This document shows, piece after piece, positions 10,976-25,876 of a stretch of 64,000 nt of DNA (position 1 is the stretch's first letter; the number at the start of each line of letters is the position of its first letter). Source of the stretch: Okapia johnstoni (lineage: Eukaryota > Chordata > Mammalia > Artiodactyla > Giraffidae); contig CM044316.1 in NCBI GenBank assembly GCA_024291935.2, forward strand, positions 4,332,501 through 4,396,500, given 5' to 3'. Below the pieces are notes generated by a model. The model was not told the origin of the DNA, made no database searches, and worked only from the letters and a program-made list of their open reading frames with translations. The position numbers were made by a program, and so were the translations under genes.

Positions 10976-11764
10976 GTGGGCGGGATCAATTTTTTGCCTC
11001 TGTCAAGGCCACCCAGGTTGCAATCCCGAGCATAGCCACACGGGGGCAGAAGAGACTAGCAAGTTCGATTCTGGGGGACCTGGCAGGCCCCGCCTTAGCG
11101 CCCCTTTGGAGTGGCTCTTGAGACCCCAAGTTTTAGGCTTGTAACCTAGTCCACCTCTCTTGACCTTGCCCGTGCACCCAAGAAGGTTTCCAAATATATT
11201 TACATATTTATATGCCAAATTAGTTCATGGCACAAAAGGAAAAATCACTCGGTTCTCCCATCCCTTCAAAAAAACGTTGCCATTTTGAGTTCTTAGCAGC
11301 GCATCTTTTGTTTGTTTTTTTTCTCGAGAGGCCTTTGACTAACTCTCTTCAAAACTGCAAACCTCCTTGTCTTGCTCTCTGAATCTCTCAAATTCTGCTT
11401 AACTTTTCCTCTCCAGAACTATTATTTCCTAACCTCTTTGAAATTTACTAATTTACAGTTCATCGCGTCTCCCCCACCCGCCCCCGAATGTCAGCTTTCC
11501 AAGGGCGGAAGTTTTGCTGCATCCAGTGGACACTCAGTAATATTTTTGGAACGAACGAAGAAATCTTACCCAACTGTAAGAAACAAAACAAAACCAGCAG
11601 ATAAAGCTAAAAAACCTTCTTAACCCCCTTCCTCCCCTGCAGGCAGTCACTACCATGAAGTCAAGTCTAAACCCGCACATCCAGGAGCCACAGATTCCCA
11701 TCCTGTGCCATACAGTGGCTCTGCACGCTCTTCCACGTAGGTCCGGACAAATGAACTTGTCTGA

Positions 11765-11950
11765 GCACAGTGCAGGCTAATGGTCAACCACGCGACTTGG
11801 GGGCTGACTCTCAGTTGCTGCAGAGCTTTGGGCAAGCTACTCAAACACACTGTGGATCAGTTTCCCTATCTGTAAAATGGGGGGGCGGGGGGAGGATAAT
11901 GACACTTCTTGCCTCAAGGAGATCACGTGAAGATGGCATCACTTAATGGT
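11765..11950 (+). repeat. MIR-like old SINE
   Basis: The core pattern 'gctttgggcaagctactcaa ... cagtttccctatctgtaaaa' is typical of MIR elements. It is diverged. Confidence 0.65.
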
Positions 11951-12047
11951 ACTTAGATAGCCAGTGCTTGGCTGCTGCAATTTATAACTCTTAGAATGTT
12001 TTTAAAATACGACTGCTTATAGTATTCCTTTATAGTCCTCCACCTAT

Positions 12048-12190
12048 TTTTTCTTTTTTCAATTTTTAAGTATTTATTTGACTGCAGTTGGGTCTTTTTG
12101 CAGCACGTGGTTCCCTGACCAGGGATTGAACTTTGGGCCTCCTGCATTGGGAGCAAGAAGCCTTAGCTACTGGACCAGCGGGGAAGTCCC
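12048..12190 (-). mobile_element. CHR-type tRNA-Glu SINE, truncated
   Basis: It reads as the reverse complement of the tRNA head, ending GGGGAAGTCCC on the plus strand, with a T-rich tail at the left. The TSD AGTCSTCCACCTAT lies at 12034-12047 and 12191-12204. Confidence 0.85.
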
Positions 12191-13220
12191 AGTCGTCCAC
12201 CTATCTTAATTTGAGGTCCCTTAGGAGTGGGCCAAAGATCGGAATTAAACAGAAGAATTATTTGGAAAGAAATTCTGGTCCAGGTGAGAAGAGAGACGGT
12301 GGCCTGCAGGGGGCGCCAATGAGCAGGCTCCACGGGGGAGGCCTTCGGGGAGCCCGCGCAGAGCACGCGCCTTGGAGACTTCTACCCGAGGAAGGAGGGG
12401 GCTGAGGCGTTTCTAATCAACTCTCCTTCGGTCTGTGGTCAGGGTTGCTCCCAGGAGAACAATCTGGGCCAATGGCGTGGCCTCCTGTGACCAGAGCAAC
12501 CTCAGCAAAGAAATGCCCCTCTGGCAGGTGGAGAACGGTTGCTGACTGCAGCTGCCCTAGTGCCACGTTTTGTTTGCCCACCCCTCTCCCAAAGGCATTC
12601 GGTGGCTTCTAAATTTTTACTATCACCAGCGAAGCCGTGTGACCTCAAACAAGGTCTTTCCATTTCCTTGAAAATCAAGCTTGGCCCTCTGAATTCGATT
12701 TTTGTGCCTGATGGACCGTTTACCTCTCCCCCACCCTTGGGACTCTCAGCTGGTGTGCGCCTCACACACGTCCCCGGTACCCGTCACATGCTCACGTCCA
12801 CCTCTGTCTCGCAGCCCTTTCCTATACTTGTTTTACAAAGGAGGAAACAGAGGCACAGACAGTTTAAGGTACTGGCCCCAGGACACACAGCAATGAAGTG
12901 GCTGAACGAGCCTGTCGCTGTCTGCTGAATTAATGCACAGAGATCCGCAGTTGCCTGAGCTTGCTCACACTCCAGGTTTCTCCCTAAGTTGGCTTGGCCA
13001 TCTTAGCCCAGCACTCGGGCTTCAGACCTGCCTCTAGTCCCGACCTGCCAACTCCATAGCCCCTCTAATACCTCAAGATCCCCAGGGCCTGTAAACAGCT
13101 CCCACTGGCCCAGCTGCCTAGCACCCTGCCCTCCACCCTCCCTGGGGTGAGACTGGACTCTCAGAGTGGCTAGACCAAGGCCAGGGGATAGGGGGGTTGG
13201 TGGTTCAAAGGCTGTCACAG

Positions 13221-13496
13221 TAACTTGCCTGGTGGTCCAACGGTTAATAATCTGCCTGCCACCACAGAAGACGGGTTTGATCCCTGGTCCAGGAAGCCTC
13301 CACGTGTGGAGGGGCAACTAAGCCTATGCGCCACAACTCCTGAAGCCCGAGTGCCTAACGCCCATGCTCCACAAGAGAAGTCACCACGATGAGAAAGAAG
13401 CCCAGGCACCGCAACTAGAGAGGTGGCCCCATGCAGCAACCAAGAGCTCGAGCAGCCACAAATAAATAAATAAATAAATTTTTTAAAGCTTAGCTA
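13221..13496 (+). mobile_element. CHR-type tRNA-Glu SINE
   Basis: The tRNA-derived head is followed by the CHR body and an (AAATA)n-type tail. The TSD CAAAGSCTGTCACAG lies at 13206-13220 and 13497-13511. Confidence 0.85.
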
Positions 13497-13920
13497 CAAA
13501 GCCTGTCACAGGAGGAAAGGCGGTGGCAGGAAGGGGCTGGGGCCGGATATGTGGAGGCCTGGCCCTGGGGAGGCTCGAGGTGGAGAGGGGCTGGTTCCGG
13601 ATAAGAGTGAGTGCCCTGGGACAGGGCTGGAGCTGGATGTGGGGGAGGGAAAGCCTTGGCATCACTCCGGCTCTCCAGACTAGGGGCCTCTGGGAGCAAA
13701 CTGAGGTCACGCTAGTACAGGGTGGGTACAGGGAGATCAGAGGGTGTTGGCTGCGTGTGACCAAATCGAGGGACCACAAATTGGTGACCCCAAGGCTGAG
13801 TTACCCCAGAGAACCCCCTGCACCTCTGTCTTTGTCTTTGGAGGAGACCTCTGAATCTTTCTAGGTATCTCTGGGGTCTTTGGGATGTCTGAACTTTTGT
13901 GGGTATCTGAGAGTTTCTGA

Positions 13921-14140
13921 GGGGCTTCCCAGGTGGCTCAGTGGTAGAGAATCCACCTGCCAACGCAGGAGCTGCAGGAGATGCTGGTTTGATCCTTGGG
14001 TAGGGAAGATGCCCTGGAGGAGGAAATAACAACCCACTCTAGTAGTCTTGCTTGGGAAATCCCATAGACAGATGAGCCCAGTGGGCTACAGTCCGTGGGG
14101 TTGCAAAGAGTCAGACAAAGTGACTGAGCATGCACACATG
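13921..14140 (+). mobile_element. Bov-tA SINE
   Basis: The head GGGGCTTCCCAGGTGGCTC is followed by the A-monomer and ends near 'gtgactgagcatgcacac'. Confidence 0.88.
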
Positions 14141-15080
14141 GGGGTTTCAGAGAGTCTCTAGAAGTCTTGGAAGCCTCTGAGGTCTCTGTGCCGACAGGCT
14201 GGCCTGCCTGGGACTCAGATCAGCAAGAAGGGGAGTATGAAGATGTGTCTTCTGGAAGTTTCTGGTTTCTCTCAGCCAGGGTGGGGGCCGCAGATCCCAC
14301 AACCGCCCCTCTTCCCACAGCCTACCCATGGCCTGCAAGGGGCTGCAGCAGGAAAGTCCGGGCCCCAGCTCCCCCCCAGACCCATCTCTAGCACCCACTC
14401 TCTCCGGCCCCAAGCCTGCTTGTCCCTCCCCAACCCCCACGCCAAGCCTGAGCGCCTTGAACCTTATTTCCCCATTTCCTTCACTTCATTTCCTCATTTC
14501 CTCCTATTATAAGGGGCCTCGGCATTGGAATCCACCCAGATCCGCAGCTGACTGGAGCCCCTCTGTCCCTCTCCTCCTGAAAGCCTGGGTGCTTGTCTGT
14601 GCCTGTTGCCTGATCCCAATGTTTGGATTGAACGTGCTGCCTGTAATTTGTATTCACATGATGTGATAAGATTCTAAAAGAAAAGAATATAAAAACACAC
14701 ATCGGGAGCTTGTTCCTCCCATCCATCTGCCACTAAGAGGTAACCCCAGGGTATTTGTTTTTCCTGTTTCATCAAGTCTTTTTTAGGAAGCTGCTTTAAA
14801 ATTATTTATATATTTGCTCCAATTACCATACTCACTGAGAGGCATTTGCTCTCACCCAGATCCGGTCTCACCCCAGGGCTTTTGCAGGGACTATTCTGTC
14901 CCCCAGATGCCCTCCCCCTGATCATCAGATTAAAATGTTGTCACCTTCCCTGCTTGCTTCCCAACTTTATTTTCTCTGCCACCTGTTACATATTTTCTTG
15001 ATAGATTTTGCATGTTGCCAGTCTCCCTGATGCTACAAGAACTCCACAGGGACTGGGAATTGTCTGTTTTGTTCACGGCT
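14141..15080. other. Intergenic, no gene recognised
   Basis: No family-like exon is visible in any frame. The sequence is mostly unique or very old repeat, with an AT-rich patch at 14660-14820. Confidence 0.5.
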
Positions 15081-15090
15081 GTATCTGCAG

Positions 15091-15367
15091 CCAGAGAAGG
15101 TGATGGCACCCCACTCCAGTACTCTAGCCTGGAAAATCCCATGGATGGAGGAGCCTGGTGGGCTGCAGTCCATGGGGTCGCTAGGAGTCGGACACGACTG
15201 AGCGACTTCCCTTTCACTTTCATGCATTGGAGAAGGAAATGGCAACCCACTCCAGTGTTCTTACCTGGAGAATCCCAGGGACGGGGGAGCCTGGTGGGCT
15301 GCCGTCTATGGGGTCGCACAGAGTTGGACACAACTGAAGCGACTTAGCAGCAGCAGCAGCAGCAGCA
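15091..15367 (+). mobile_element. BovA2 SINE with (AGC)n tail
   Basis: Two A-monomers lie in tandem ('gagaaggtgatggcacccca' and 'gagaaggaaatggcaaccca'), followed by an AGC-repeat tail typical of young BovA2. A perfect TSD, GTATCTGCAG, is at 15081-15090 and 15368-15377. Confidence 0.95.
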
Positions 15368-15599
15368 GTATCTGCAGCTCTTAGACCAGCACCTGGCTGG
15401 AGCTCAATAAAGGCTTATGGAGTAAATGAGAGAGTCTTTCCTTATTGTTTCAGAGATCTATAACTTCATTTTCATGACTCTGTGGCATCTCCCAGGGTAA
15501 ATAACCGTTACTGATCTAACCAACCCCTTAGGTTGCTTCTGATTTTTTTTTTAATAAAATAAAGAGTACTGCAGTGAATCACCCTGTAGCTATGCTATG

Positions 15600-16020
15600 C
15601 TTTTTGCCTTTTTAAAAAAATGCATTGATGTGTAGTTGATTTACAATGTCACGTAAGTTTCAGGTGCCTTTTTGTTTTTAATTGTGCAGAGTACACTTAA
15701 CATAAAATTTATAATTGTAGCCACGTTAAAGTGAGCAATGCAGTGATTTTTTATTACATTCACAGTGTTGTGCAACCATCCCCCCTGTCTAGTTCCAGAA
15801 CATTTTTATTACCCCAAAAGGAAACCCCGTGCACACTAGCAGTCACTTCCCATTCCCCCTCCCCAGCCCCTGACAGCCACAAATCTACTATTTCTCTCTG
15901 TGGATCTGACTGTTCCAGACATTTCATATCAATGAAATCATACACTGTGTGGTCTTTTGTGTGTGGCTTCTTTCACCCAGCACAATGTTTTTGAGGTTCA
16001 TCCACGATGCAACGTATGTC
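15600..16020 (-). mobile_element. Old L1 3' region fragment
   Basis: It contains the recurrent old-L1 antisense words ('gtgttgtgcaaccatc', 'gacagccacaaatctact', 'ggcttctttcacccagcaca'). Similar fragments recur at 36440-36640 and 47330-47530. Confidence 0.7.
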
Positions 16021-16038
16021 AGAGCATCACTCCTTTTT

Positions 16039-17552
16039 TTAAAAAATTTATTTATTTATTTTAATTGGAGGCTAGTTACTTTACAATATTGTAGTGGGTT
16101 TTCCCATATATTCACATGAATCAGCCACGAGTGTACATGTGTCCCCGATCCTGAACCCCCCTCCCCCCACCCTCCCCATCCCATCCCTCTGGGTCATCCC
16201 AGTGCACCAGCCCTGAGCACTTGTCTCATACATCCAACCTGGACTGGCAATCTGTTTCACATATGATAATATACATGTTTCAATGCTATTCTCTCGAATC
16301 ATCCCACCCTCGCCTTCTCCCACAGAGTCCAAAAGTCTGTTCTTTACATCTGTGTCTCTTTTGCTGTCTTGCATACAGGGTTATCGTTACCATCTTTCTA
16401 AATTTCATATAAATGCGTTAGTATACTGTATTGGTGTTTTTCTTTCTGACTTACTTCACTCTGTATAATAGGCTTCAGTTTCATCCACCTCATTAGAACT
16501 GATTCAAATACATTCTTTTTTAATAGCTGAGTAATATTCCATTGTGTATATGTACCACTGCTTTCTTATCCATTCATCTGCCGATGGACATCTAGGTTGC
16601 TTCCATGTCCTGGCTATTGTAAACAGTGCTGCGATGAACATTGGGGTACACGTGTCTCTTTCAATTCTGGTTTCCTTGGTGTGTATCCCCAGCAGTGGGA
16701 TTGCTGGGTCATATGGCAGTTCTATTTCCAGTTTTTTGAGGAATCTCCACACTGTTCTCCATAGTGGCTGTACTAGTTTGCATTCCCACCAACAGTGTAA
16801 GCTGCTACTGCTGCTGTTGCTGCTAAGTCGCTTCAGTCGTGTCTGACTCTGTGCGACCCCATAGACAGTAGCCCACCAGGCTTCTCTGCCCCTGGGATTC
16901 TCCAGGCAAGAACACTGGAGTGGGTTGCCATTTCCTTCTCCTATGCATGAAAGTGAAAAGTGAAAGTGAAGTCGCTCAGTCGCGTCCGACTCTTCTCGAC
17001 CCCATGGACTGCAGCCCACCAGGCTCCTCCGTCCATGGGATTTTCCAGGCAAGAGTACTGGAGTGGGGTGCCATCGCCTTCTCCGAACAGTGTAAAAGGG
17101 TTCCCTTTTCTCCACACCCTCTCCAACATTTATTGCTTGTAGACTTTTTGATAGCAGCCTTTCTGGCCAGCATGAGATGGTAGCTCATTGTGGTTTTAAT
17201 TTGCATTTCTCTGATAAGGAGTGATGTTGAGCATCTTTTCATGTGTTTGTTAACCATCTGTATGTCTTCTTTGGAGAGGTGTCTGTTTAGTTCTTTGACC
17301 CATTTTTTGATTGGGTCGTTTATTTTTCTGGCATTGAGCTGCACGAGCTGCTTGTATATTTTTGAGATTAATTCTATGTCAATTGCTTCGTTTGCTATTA
17401 TTTTCTCCCATTCTGAAGGCTGTCTTTTCACCTTGCTTATAGTTTTCTTCGTTGTGCAAAAGCTTTTAAGTTTAATTAGGTCCCATTTGTTTATTTTTGT
17501 TTTTATTTCCATTACTCTGGGAGGTGGGTCATAGAGGATCCTGCTGTGATTT
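16039..17552 (-). mobile_element. L1 (bovine type), 5'-truncated, 3' half of ORF2
   Basis: A minus-strand L1 insertion with its tail at the left. It is bounded by an 18-bp TSD, AGAGCATCACTCCTTTTT (16021-16038 and 17553-17570). It carries the C-terminal part of ORF2, with pieces reading [17 protein letters not shown] and [10 protein letters not shown], and the 3' UTR. The reading frame is interrupted by a BovA2 at 16801-17085, so no protein is expected. Confidence 0.95.
16801..17085 (-). mobile_element. BovA2 SINE nested in L1
   Basis: A complete dimeric BovA2 in reverse orientation, with its GCT-repeat end at the left. The TSD AACAGTGTAA is at 16791-16800 and 17086-17095, so it landed in the L1 after the L1 inserted. 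Confidence 0.95.
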
Positions 17553-17570
17553 AGAGCATCACTCCTTTTT

Positions 17571-17702
17571 AAGAAAATTTATTCATTTGGCTTCACTGGG
17601 TCTTAGCTGCAGCATGTGGGATCTTCCCGGACCAGGGATTGAACCCGTGTTTCCTGAATTGGCAGGTGGATTCTTTACCTCTGGACTACCAGGGAAGCCC
17701 CA
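17571..17702 (-). mobile_element. CHR-type tRNA-Glu SINE, truncated
   Basis: Reverse complement of the tRNA-like head ('ggaccagggattgaacccgt' through 'ccagggaagcccc'), with a T/A-rich tail at the left. Confidence 0.85.
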
Positions 17703-18293
17703 GCTTCGCCCCTTTTTATGGCCAAATGATACTCACTGTGTGGATGGACCGCATGCAGTTTATCCTCATCAGTTCCCGCTGCTGTCATTTTGTAAACATG
17801 CAACTATTCGAGAGTCCCAGGAGTGGGATGCTGGATCTGAGGGCCCGTCCATTCATAATTCCCATGACAGGATGCCTTCCATCGCTCTGTGCTATTGATG
17901 CTCCCCCAGCAGCGTGTGGGGTTGCTTGTTTCCCCACATCCTGGGCAGCACAGGGTGTCATCACACTTTTGAATTTTTGCACATCTGATAAATATGCGAA
18001 ACTCCTCTGAGTTTGAAGATAGAAAGGGGCAGAGTCTGAGGAGAGGGGAAAGCATGAGGGAGTAGACTCCAGCCTTCCAGAGTCCAGGAGAAGACTCTTG
18101 ACATTTATCTCATTTTACAGATGTGGAAACTAAGATAAAGAACAGTGAAGGTCAAGCCGTGAGCCCGGGGCTGGAAAGGATTTGAACCTGGTCTGCCTAA
18201 AGCCAGGACTCCAGTGAGGCAGAGACCCTCTCCCAGCCCACCTATGCCCATTCCCTCCTCAAATCCTCGTTTTGTTTTGGTTTTTTCCACGCC

Positions 18294-18441
18294 ACAGAGG
18301 ATGAGATTGTTGGATGGCATCATCAAGTCAACGGACATGAGTTTGAGCAAACTCTGGGAGATGGTGAAGGACAGGGAAACCTGGTGTGCTGCAGTGCATG
18401 GAGTCACAAAGAGTCGGACATGACTTAGTGACTGAATAACA
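18294..18441 (+). mobile_element. BovB LINE 3' end fragment
   Basis: It carries the BovB terminal sequence ('gatgagattgttggatggca', 'ggtgaaggacagggaaacc') ending in the SINE-shared 'agtcggacatgactta'. Confidence 0.85.
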
Positions 18442-18442
18442 A

Positions 18443-18526
18443 TGTGGCAAGACTAGAGATTGAACCTGTGTCTCCTGCGTTGACAGCACCGGGTTTTAAC
18501 CACTGGACCTCCAGGGCAGTCCCTTC
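18443..18526 (-). mobile_element. CHR-type SINE fragment
   Basis: Reverse-complement tRNA head only ('gattgaacctgtgtctcctg' to 'cagggcagtccc'). Confidence 0.7.
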
Positions 18527-18529
18527 AAT

Positions 18530-20050
18530 CTTTCTTGTGTTACTATTCCTGGGGTCTGACTCAGGCTGCCCTCTGCTCCTGAGACTCCGGGCTCCTGGAA
18601 GGGTTCCCCACCTCCAGAGCCCAGGCTCACTCCAGAAGAATCTTTTCACACAGTGCCCCTCCCCTGCTCACACACCTGCCTTGGCCCTGCAAACAAAGCC
18701 CCACACCTCAGCCTGGCTTTGGAGGCCTTTGCCACCTGGCCCCCACCCGTCACCAGTTCCTCCACTTACCCTCACCCCTCCAGCCACTCCACTCCTAACG
18801 AGGCGGTCACTCTTAACCACTCTATCCCAGGCCGGCATGGTTTCTCAAGCGACAGGACCTGCACTCCTGCTGTGCCTTCTCGCTGCAGTCTGCGCCACGT
18901 TCATTTCTGCCTACTACTGCAACTCTTCCTCCAAGCCCCAGACTCAAAGTCCTCTTCCCCAGCTAGCCCTCCTCTCAATGCCTCCCCCCACAGCATGTCC
19001 ATACACAGGGAGAGTTCTGAGTCTGTGGGAGAGGCTAAGAACTTGGAAAATCAAAGGCAGGTTTTAGGAATCCTTGGCAAACTCCTATTCATGTGTTGAA
19101 ACCCCACTTCTAATGTCTAGGAAACCTTCCAGTACCCTGTCCCTCACTCCGACCTTGACCTGACTCCGTCAGACTGGGGGTATTTGTGTCCAGCTTTATC
19201 TTTTTCCAAGACTGGATGCTCCTAGAGAAACCGAGGAGGGGAGGAGCCTTTTGGGGGGCTCAGCATGGATAATGTTTGTTGAATGAATAAATAAATGCTT
19301 GGGCTGGGAGTCAACTGAGCTGAGACTGGGAAGTGAGAGTGAGTTGATGAGGTAGCAGTTAGTTGGGGTGTTATTGGGGGACATATAGTCATTGGGTCTC
19401 AGCAAGAAGGAAGCAGGCCGCCCGCTCCTGCCCCTCCCGTGAGAATCCCGATTCTTGAGGCCTTCCGAGGGGTGGGGGCGGGGCCGGGTCTCTGGGTCTT
19501 CTTTATTCTTCCCCTCTGCACTTCACTCAGCACCAGTTCCTCTTCCCCATGAGCAGCTGGGTGCAGAGCTTAAGGAGCGCCAAGCATCACAGTGGATCGG
19601 AATCCGGGGAGGGTCAGACCCTCTGACCCCCACGTCCAGGTGAGCCACCAGGCCGCAAGCAACTTCCAGCACGACCGAGGCCAAGGCCGGGCAGTAGGAC
19701 CAGAAAGGTAGGAAGGAGGGATCGGAACTTGGGTCTGTGCAAACCAGAGCCAGGGAGGAGGGTACTTGTCAGCACCCCAACCCAAGACTCTCAGACCCAG
19801 ACTCCCAGCCCCCTGCAGTTCGAGAAGAAACGCAGAGGGGGCGGGGTTGTTTCCGGGGCAACATCTCATTTGCATATAGTCCTGTCTTGGCTGGCTAGCT
19901 CTCCCAAATTATTTGGGGAAATCGGGCAACCTAGCCCCAAAGGGCACGTCTGAGAGAAAGGGAAGGGGCTGACTGGGCCAAATCTCCTCTTTGCCTTTCA
20001 AGCCCCTGAGGCATCAGGGTTAGGTACCCATTCCCCAGAAGGGGAGATTG
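18530..20050. other. LRRC25 upstream region, no gene recognised
   Basis: No recognisable exon. It includes old repeat pieces (an (AATA)n end near 19283-19297) and, toward the right, possible upstream regulatory sequence for LRRC25, including an octamer ATTTGCAT at 19868-19875. Confidence 0.5.
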
Positions 20051-20059
20051 AGGCCAGAG

Positions 20060-20124
20060 CCAATCAAAGAGGAGCGACCAGCGAAAGGCTGCATTTTAAC
20101 ACTTCAGAAGTGGCCTGAGCTATA

Positions 20125-20165
<41 letters not shown>

Positions 20166-20176
20166 TATATATACAC
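20060..20176 (+). promoter_or_regulatory. LRRC25: Predicted LRRC25 core promoter with (TA)n
   Basis: A CCAAT box (20060-20064, in GAGCCAATCAAAG) is followed by TATAAAAA at about 20121-20128. An A-run then merges into an alternating TA tract (about 20132-20163) and a second TATATATA word. The LRRC25 ATG is about 130 bases past the TATA box, which suits a short leader. A splice-acceptor-like TCTCTGCCTAG just before the ATG (about 20236-20246) leaves open a further upstream exon. Confidence 0.55.
20132..20163. repeat. (TA)n microsatellite
   Basis: Around 15 TA dinucleotides lie directly after an A-run in the predicted LRRC25 promoter. Confidence 0.9.
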
Positions 20177-20254
20177 ACACAAGTGGCAAGGGGGAGGGTG
20201 ACCACAAGCTGAGGTCAGGGCTTGGATTCCGGTGTCTCTGCCTAGGTTGCCTGA

Positions 20255-23014
<2,760 letters not shown>

Positions 23015-23289
23015 GCAACACCTTCACCATCTCAGGCTCCAGCCTGGCCCCTTCCAGGTGACGGGGCATTCTGGCTCCTCCCTGGCTGCAGTCCTCCCGT
23101 CTGAGGAATGGGACCAGGGGAGGGTCATCCTTGAGGTCCCAGAAAGGCTCTGAAGCCCCATCCCTAGCCCATTCTGCCCCCCAGGCCAGTCGGCTGCTAG
23201 AAGGGGAGGAGAGACCTCAACATGGATGGGGACGGGAGAGTCAACATGTGAACTCTGTTGGCATCCCGTCAATGTGCAAGCATTGCCCA

Positions 23290-23295
23290 AATAAA
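23290..23295 (+). terminator. LRRC25: LRRC25 polyadenylation signal
   Basis: AATAAA 276 bases after the stop codon, followed by a TTCTACAGG region suitable for cleavage. This gives a 3' UTR of about 300 bases. Confidence 0.8.
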
Positions 23296-25026
23296 TTCTA
23301 CAGGACAGACAAGGCTGCTGGTGAGTGGGCTCCTCAGAGTGGGGATTTCTTGAGCTCCCAAGACAAGAACTCTGAGGCTCCTCAGTTGCTCCCAACCCCC
23401 AGTCTCTCCCATCTGTCCCTCTCAGGCCCCTTTCTCAGATGCCTGGTATCCAGTCTTGGCCCCCAAGGCAGCCCACACCAGCCTCTTTATAACTCAAGAA
23501 TAGGACTATGCTCCTCCCCTGCTCACACACCCTCTATGGCTCCAGTGCCCCCAGATTCTCAGCCTGGTGGTTGAGACCTGCGTGGACCCAGCCCTGTCCA
23601 ACTCACCACCTTCTCCCATTCCTCTGCCCTTCTGATCTGGGCCTCTTCTCCCATCAAGCTCACTTCCCTCCTGGAGCTTTCATTTCCTCATACCACTTAC
23701 CCATGCCATTCTGTCTGCCCAGGTTGCCATCCCCTTCCACATCTTCTCACTCTTAAGCGTCTGTATGCAGGTGGAGAACTCTGGCCTGGGCATCAGGAGG
23801 CACGGGCCCAATTCCTGACCCCGTCGTGAACTCTCTGGGCTTCAGTCCCCCCACGTGTAAAACAGGGTGATTAGAATTGGTCTCTAAGGTTGTTTTAGCT
23901 CTAATATGTTGAGACACCTTAACTCATCCTTCCGGGTCTAGGTGCAGCACCGGTACCCCCCCCAAGAAGCCAATCCCGGTTCTTCCTCAGGAAGAGTTCA
24001 TCACTGCCAGAGCTCAGGGTATTTCGAGAATTTGTTTAAGCTCATGCCTCAGCTGGGTTTCCTGTCAGCTGCCCCCCGCCTGGCTTCTGTCAAGCCCTCA
24101 AACTAGGAGAGACAGAGATAGACACAAACATCCCCAGTCCTGGGAGGTCAAGTCTGGACCAGAGGGAAAGATAGAGCCAGAATCCTCAGAGAGAGATGAA
24201 GGCGTTTTTAAAAGGCTGTATATAAGAGGGGAATCTGGAGTGGGTTTTGAAGGATGCATAGGTGTTTGAGAAGTAGAAAGGACAAGGCACACTGGGCAGG
24301 GGGGCCAGCTTGATGTGAAAAGACACATGGGCAGTGGTGTCCAGCAGAGGCAACAGTTGGTGTTTGGGGAAAGACTCAGTATAGCATCTGCTGCCTTTGG
24401 GTCATCCTGACATTGAGTTTTATTGAATCACACCACCTGGGAGTGATCCAAAGTGGGAGAGGTGACCTATGAGCGTCTTCAGCTTCCTTGCACCCCTGCA
24501 TCCCAGTCCTACATGGCTCAAGCCCCCGCTCCTACCCCTAATCATCTGTCTTCCTCTGTTCACTAATGCATTGCCTGGGTTGACTCCTTGGCACAGACCT
24601 TACTGCAAATCAGCCACTTCCTTATGACTTCTCTTTTACTCATCTGTCTTGTACTCCTTTGTCTCCTGCACTTGACCGAGCTGGAATGGAGTGGTTTTTG
24701 CCTACCTTGTCACTTCATCTCCTCAAGGCGCAGCCAAGGCCTGGCACAAAGTAGGTACTCACTGAATACATTCAGGGGTACCTACAATCATTCCAATCTG
24801 CCTCTGGGTGGGGGGATTCACAGGAGACACATTGCACTCACTGCTGGAGCTGGAACTGTCTCCTCCAGACCCTTATTCCAGTTCCTCAGGGTGAACAGGC
24901 AAGTGAGGAGGGGGCTGGACTTGGCACATCTCAGCAATTCCACAATCCTAAGTAGCAAAGGCTATAACCTGGCAGATGTGACGTGCATGAAAATGTTCTT
25001 CACACCTTTTTTCTCCCTGCTCTCTC

Positions 25027-25145
25027 TTTTTTTTTGACACTGGCATGAGGCATGAGCCATGCTCAGCTCCCTGACCAAGGGTCGAACCCATGTCCCCTGC
25101 AGTGAAAGCATGGAATCTTAACCACTGGACCACCCGGGAAGTCCC
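25027..25145 (-). mobile_element. CHR-type tRNA-Glu SINE, truncated
   Basis: Reverse complement of the head ('ccaagggtcgaacccatgtc' to 'cccgggaagtccc'), with a T-run at the left. Confidence 0.85.
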
Positions 25146-25514
25146 TCCGTGCTCTTTTTACATGAAAGGATAGAGGCAGCATTAACATGAAGGGAGGTGC
25201 CACAGACAGCAGAGGGAAGGGGACTCTTCTAGGTCAGTGGTAGATTCACATACAGTGGACTTGATAGCAGATGGACGTGACTCTGGGATGCCCGTGTTTG
25301 GAAAGGTGACCCCCATGGCGGGGAGAGACCGCAGGATGGTGATCAAGACAGGGCCAGATACCTACAGAGACAGGAGTACCAAGAGATGAGAAGACATGGA
25401 GGTAGACCAAGACCCAAAAAGGTCTCAGAAACAAAAGCAGAGGAACAGGGAGGTAGAGAAACACAGAAACAGCAAGAGGGATGTCCCCGGCTGCCTGTGG
25501 GTCCCATTGATGTC

Positions 25515-25711
25515 CTGACAGTGAAAAGAAAGTGTCATTGGCTCAGTCGTGTCTGACTTTTTGCCACCCCATGAAATGTATAGCCCACCAGGCTCCTCTG
25601 TCCTTGTCTGCAGGCAAGAATACTGGAGTGTTGGGAGTGTTGACAGAAAACAAGATTTTATAAAGCAATTATCCTTCAATTAAAAGATAAATAAATTTTT
25701 AAAAACAAAAA

Positions 25712-25748
<37 letters not shown>

Positions 25749-25876
25749 GAATACTGGAGTGGGTAGCTATTCCCTTCTCCAGAGGATCTTCCTGACTCAG
25801 CGATCGAACCCCACCCCCCCATCTCCTGAATTGCAAACAGATTCTTTACTGTCTGAGCCACCAGGGAAGCCTATTG
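25515..25876 (-). mobile_element. Bov-tA SINE split by an L1-tail insertion
   Basis: The left part (25515-25630) and right part (25749-25876) together make one reverse-orientation Bov-tA. They are separated by a short LINE 3' tail plus a CA repeat, with the SINE words GAATACTGGAGTG duplicated on both sides (25618-25630 and 25749-25761) as the TSD. Confidence 0.85.
25631..25748 (+). mobile_element. Minimal L1 3' tail insertion with (CA)16
   Basis: Only the last roughly 50 bases of a bovine-type L1 are present ('aagcaattatccttcaatta' then A-rich), followed by 16 CA units at 25713-25744. It is bounded by the 13-bp TSD noted for the host SINE. Confidence 0.8.

Noticed and set aside
16504..17512. 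203- and 178-codon minus-strand frames
   Set aside because: They are L1 ORF2 remains fused in frame with an inserted BovA2, not a cellular gene.
18444..19067. 207-codon plus-strand frame
   Set aside because: It begins inside a SINE fragment, has no signal, domain or splice support, and resembles translated old repeat sequence.
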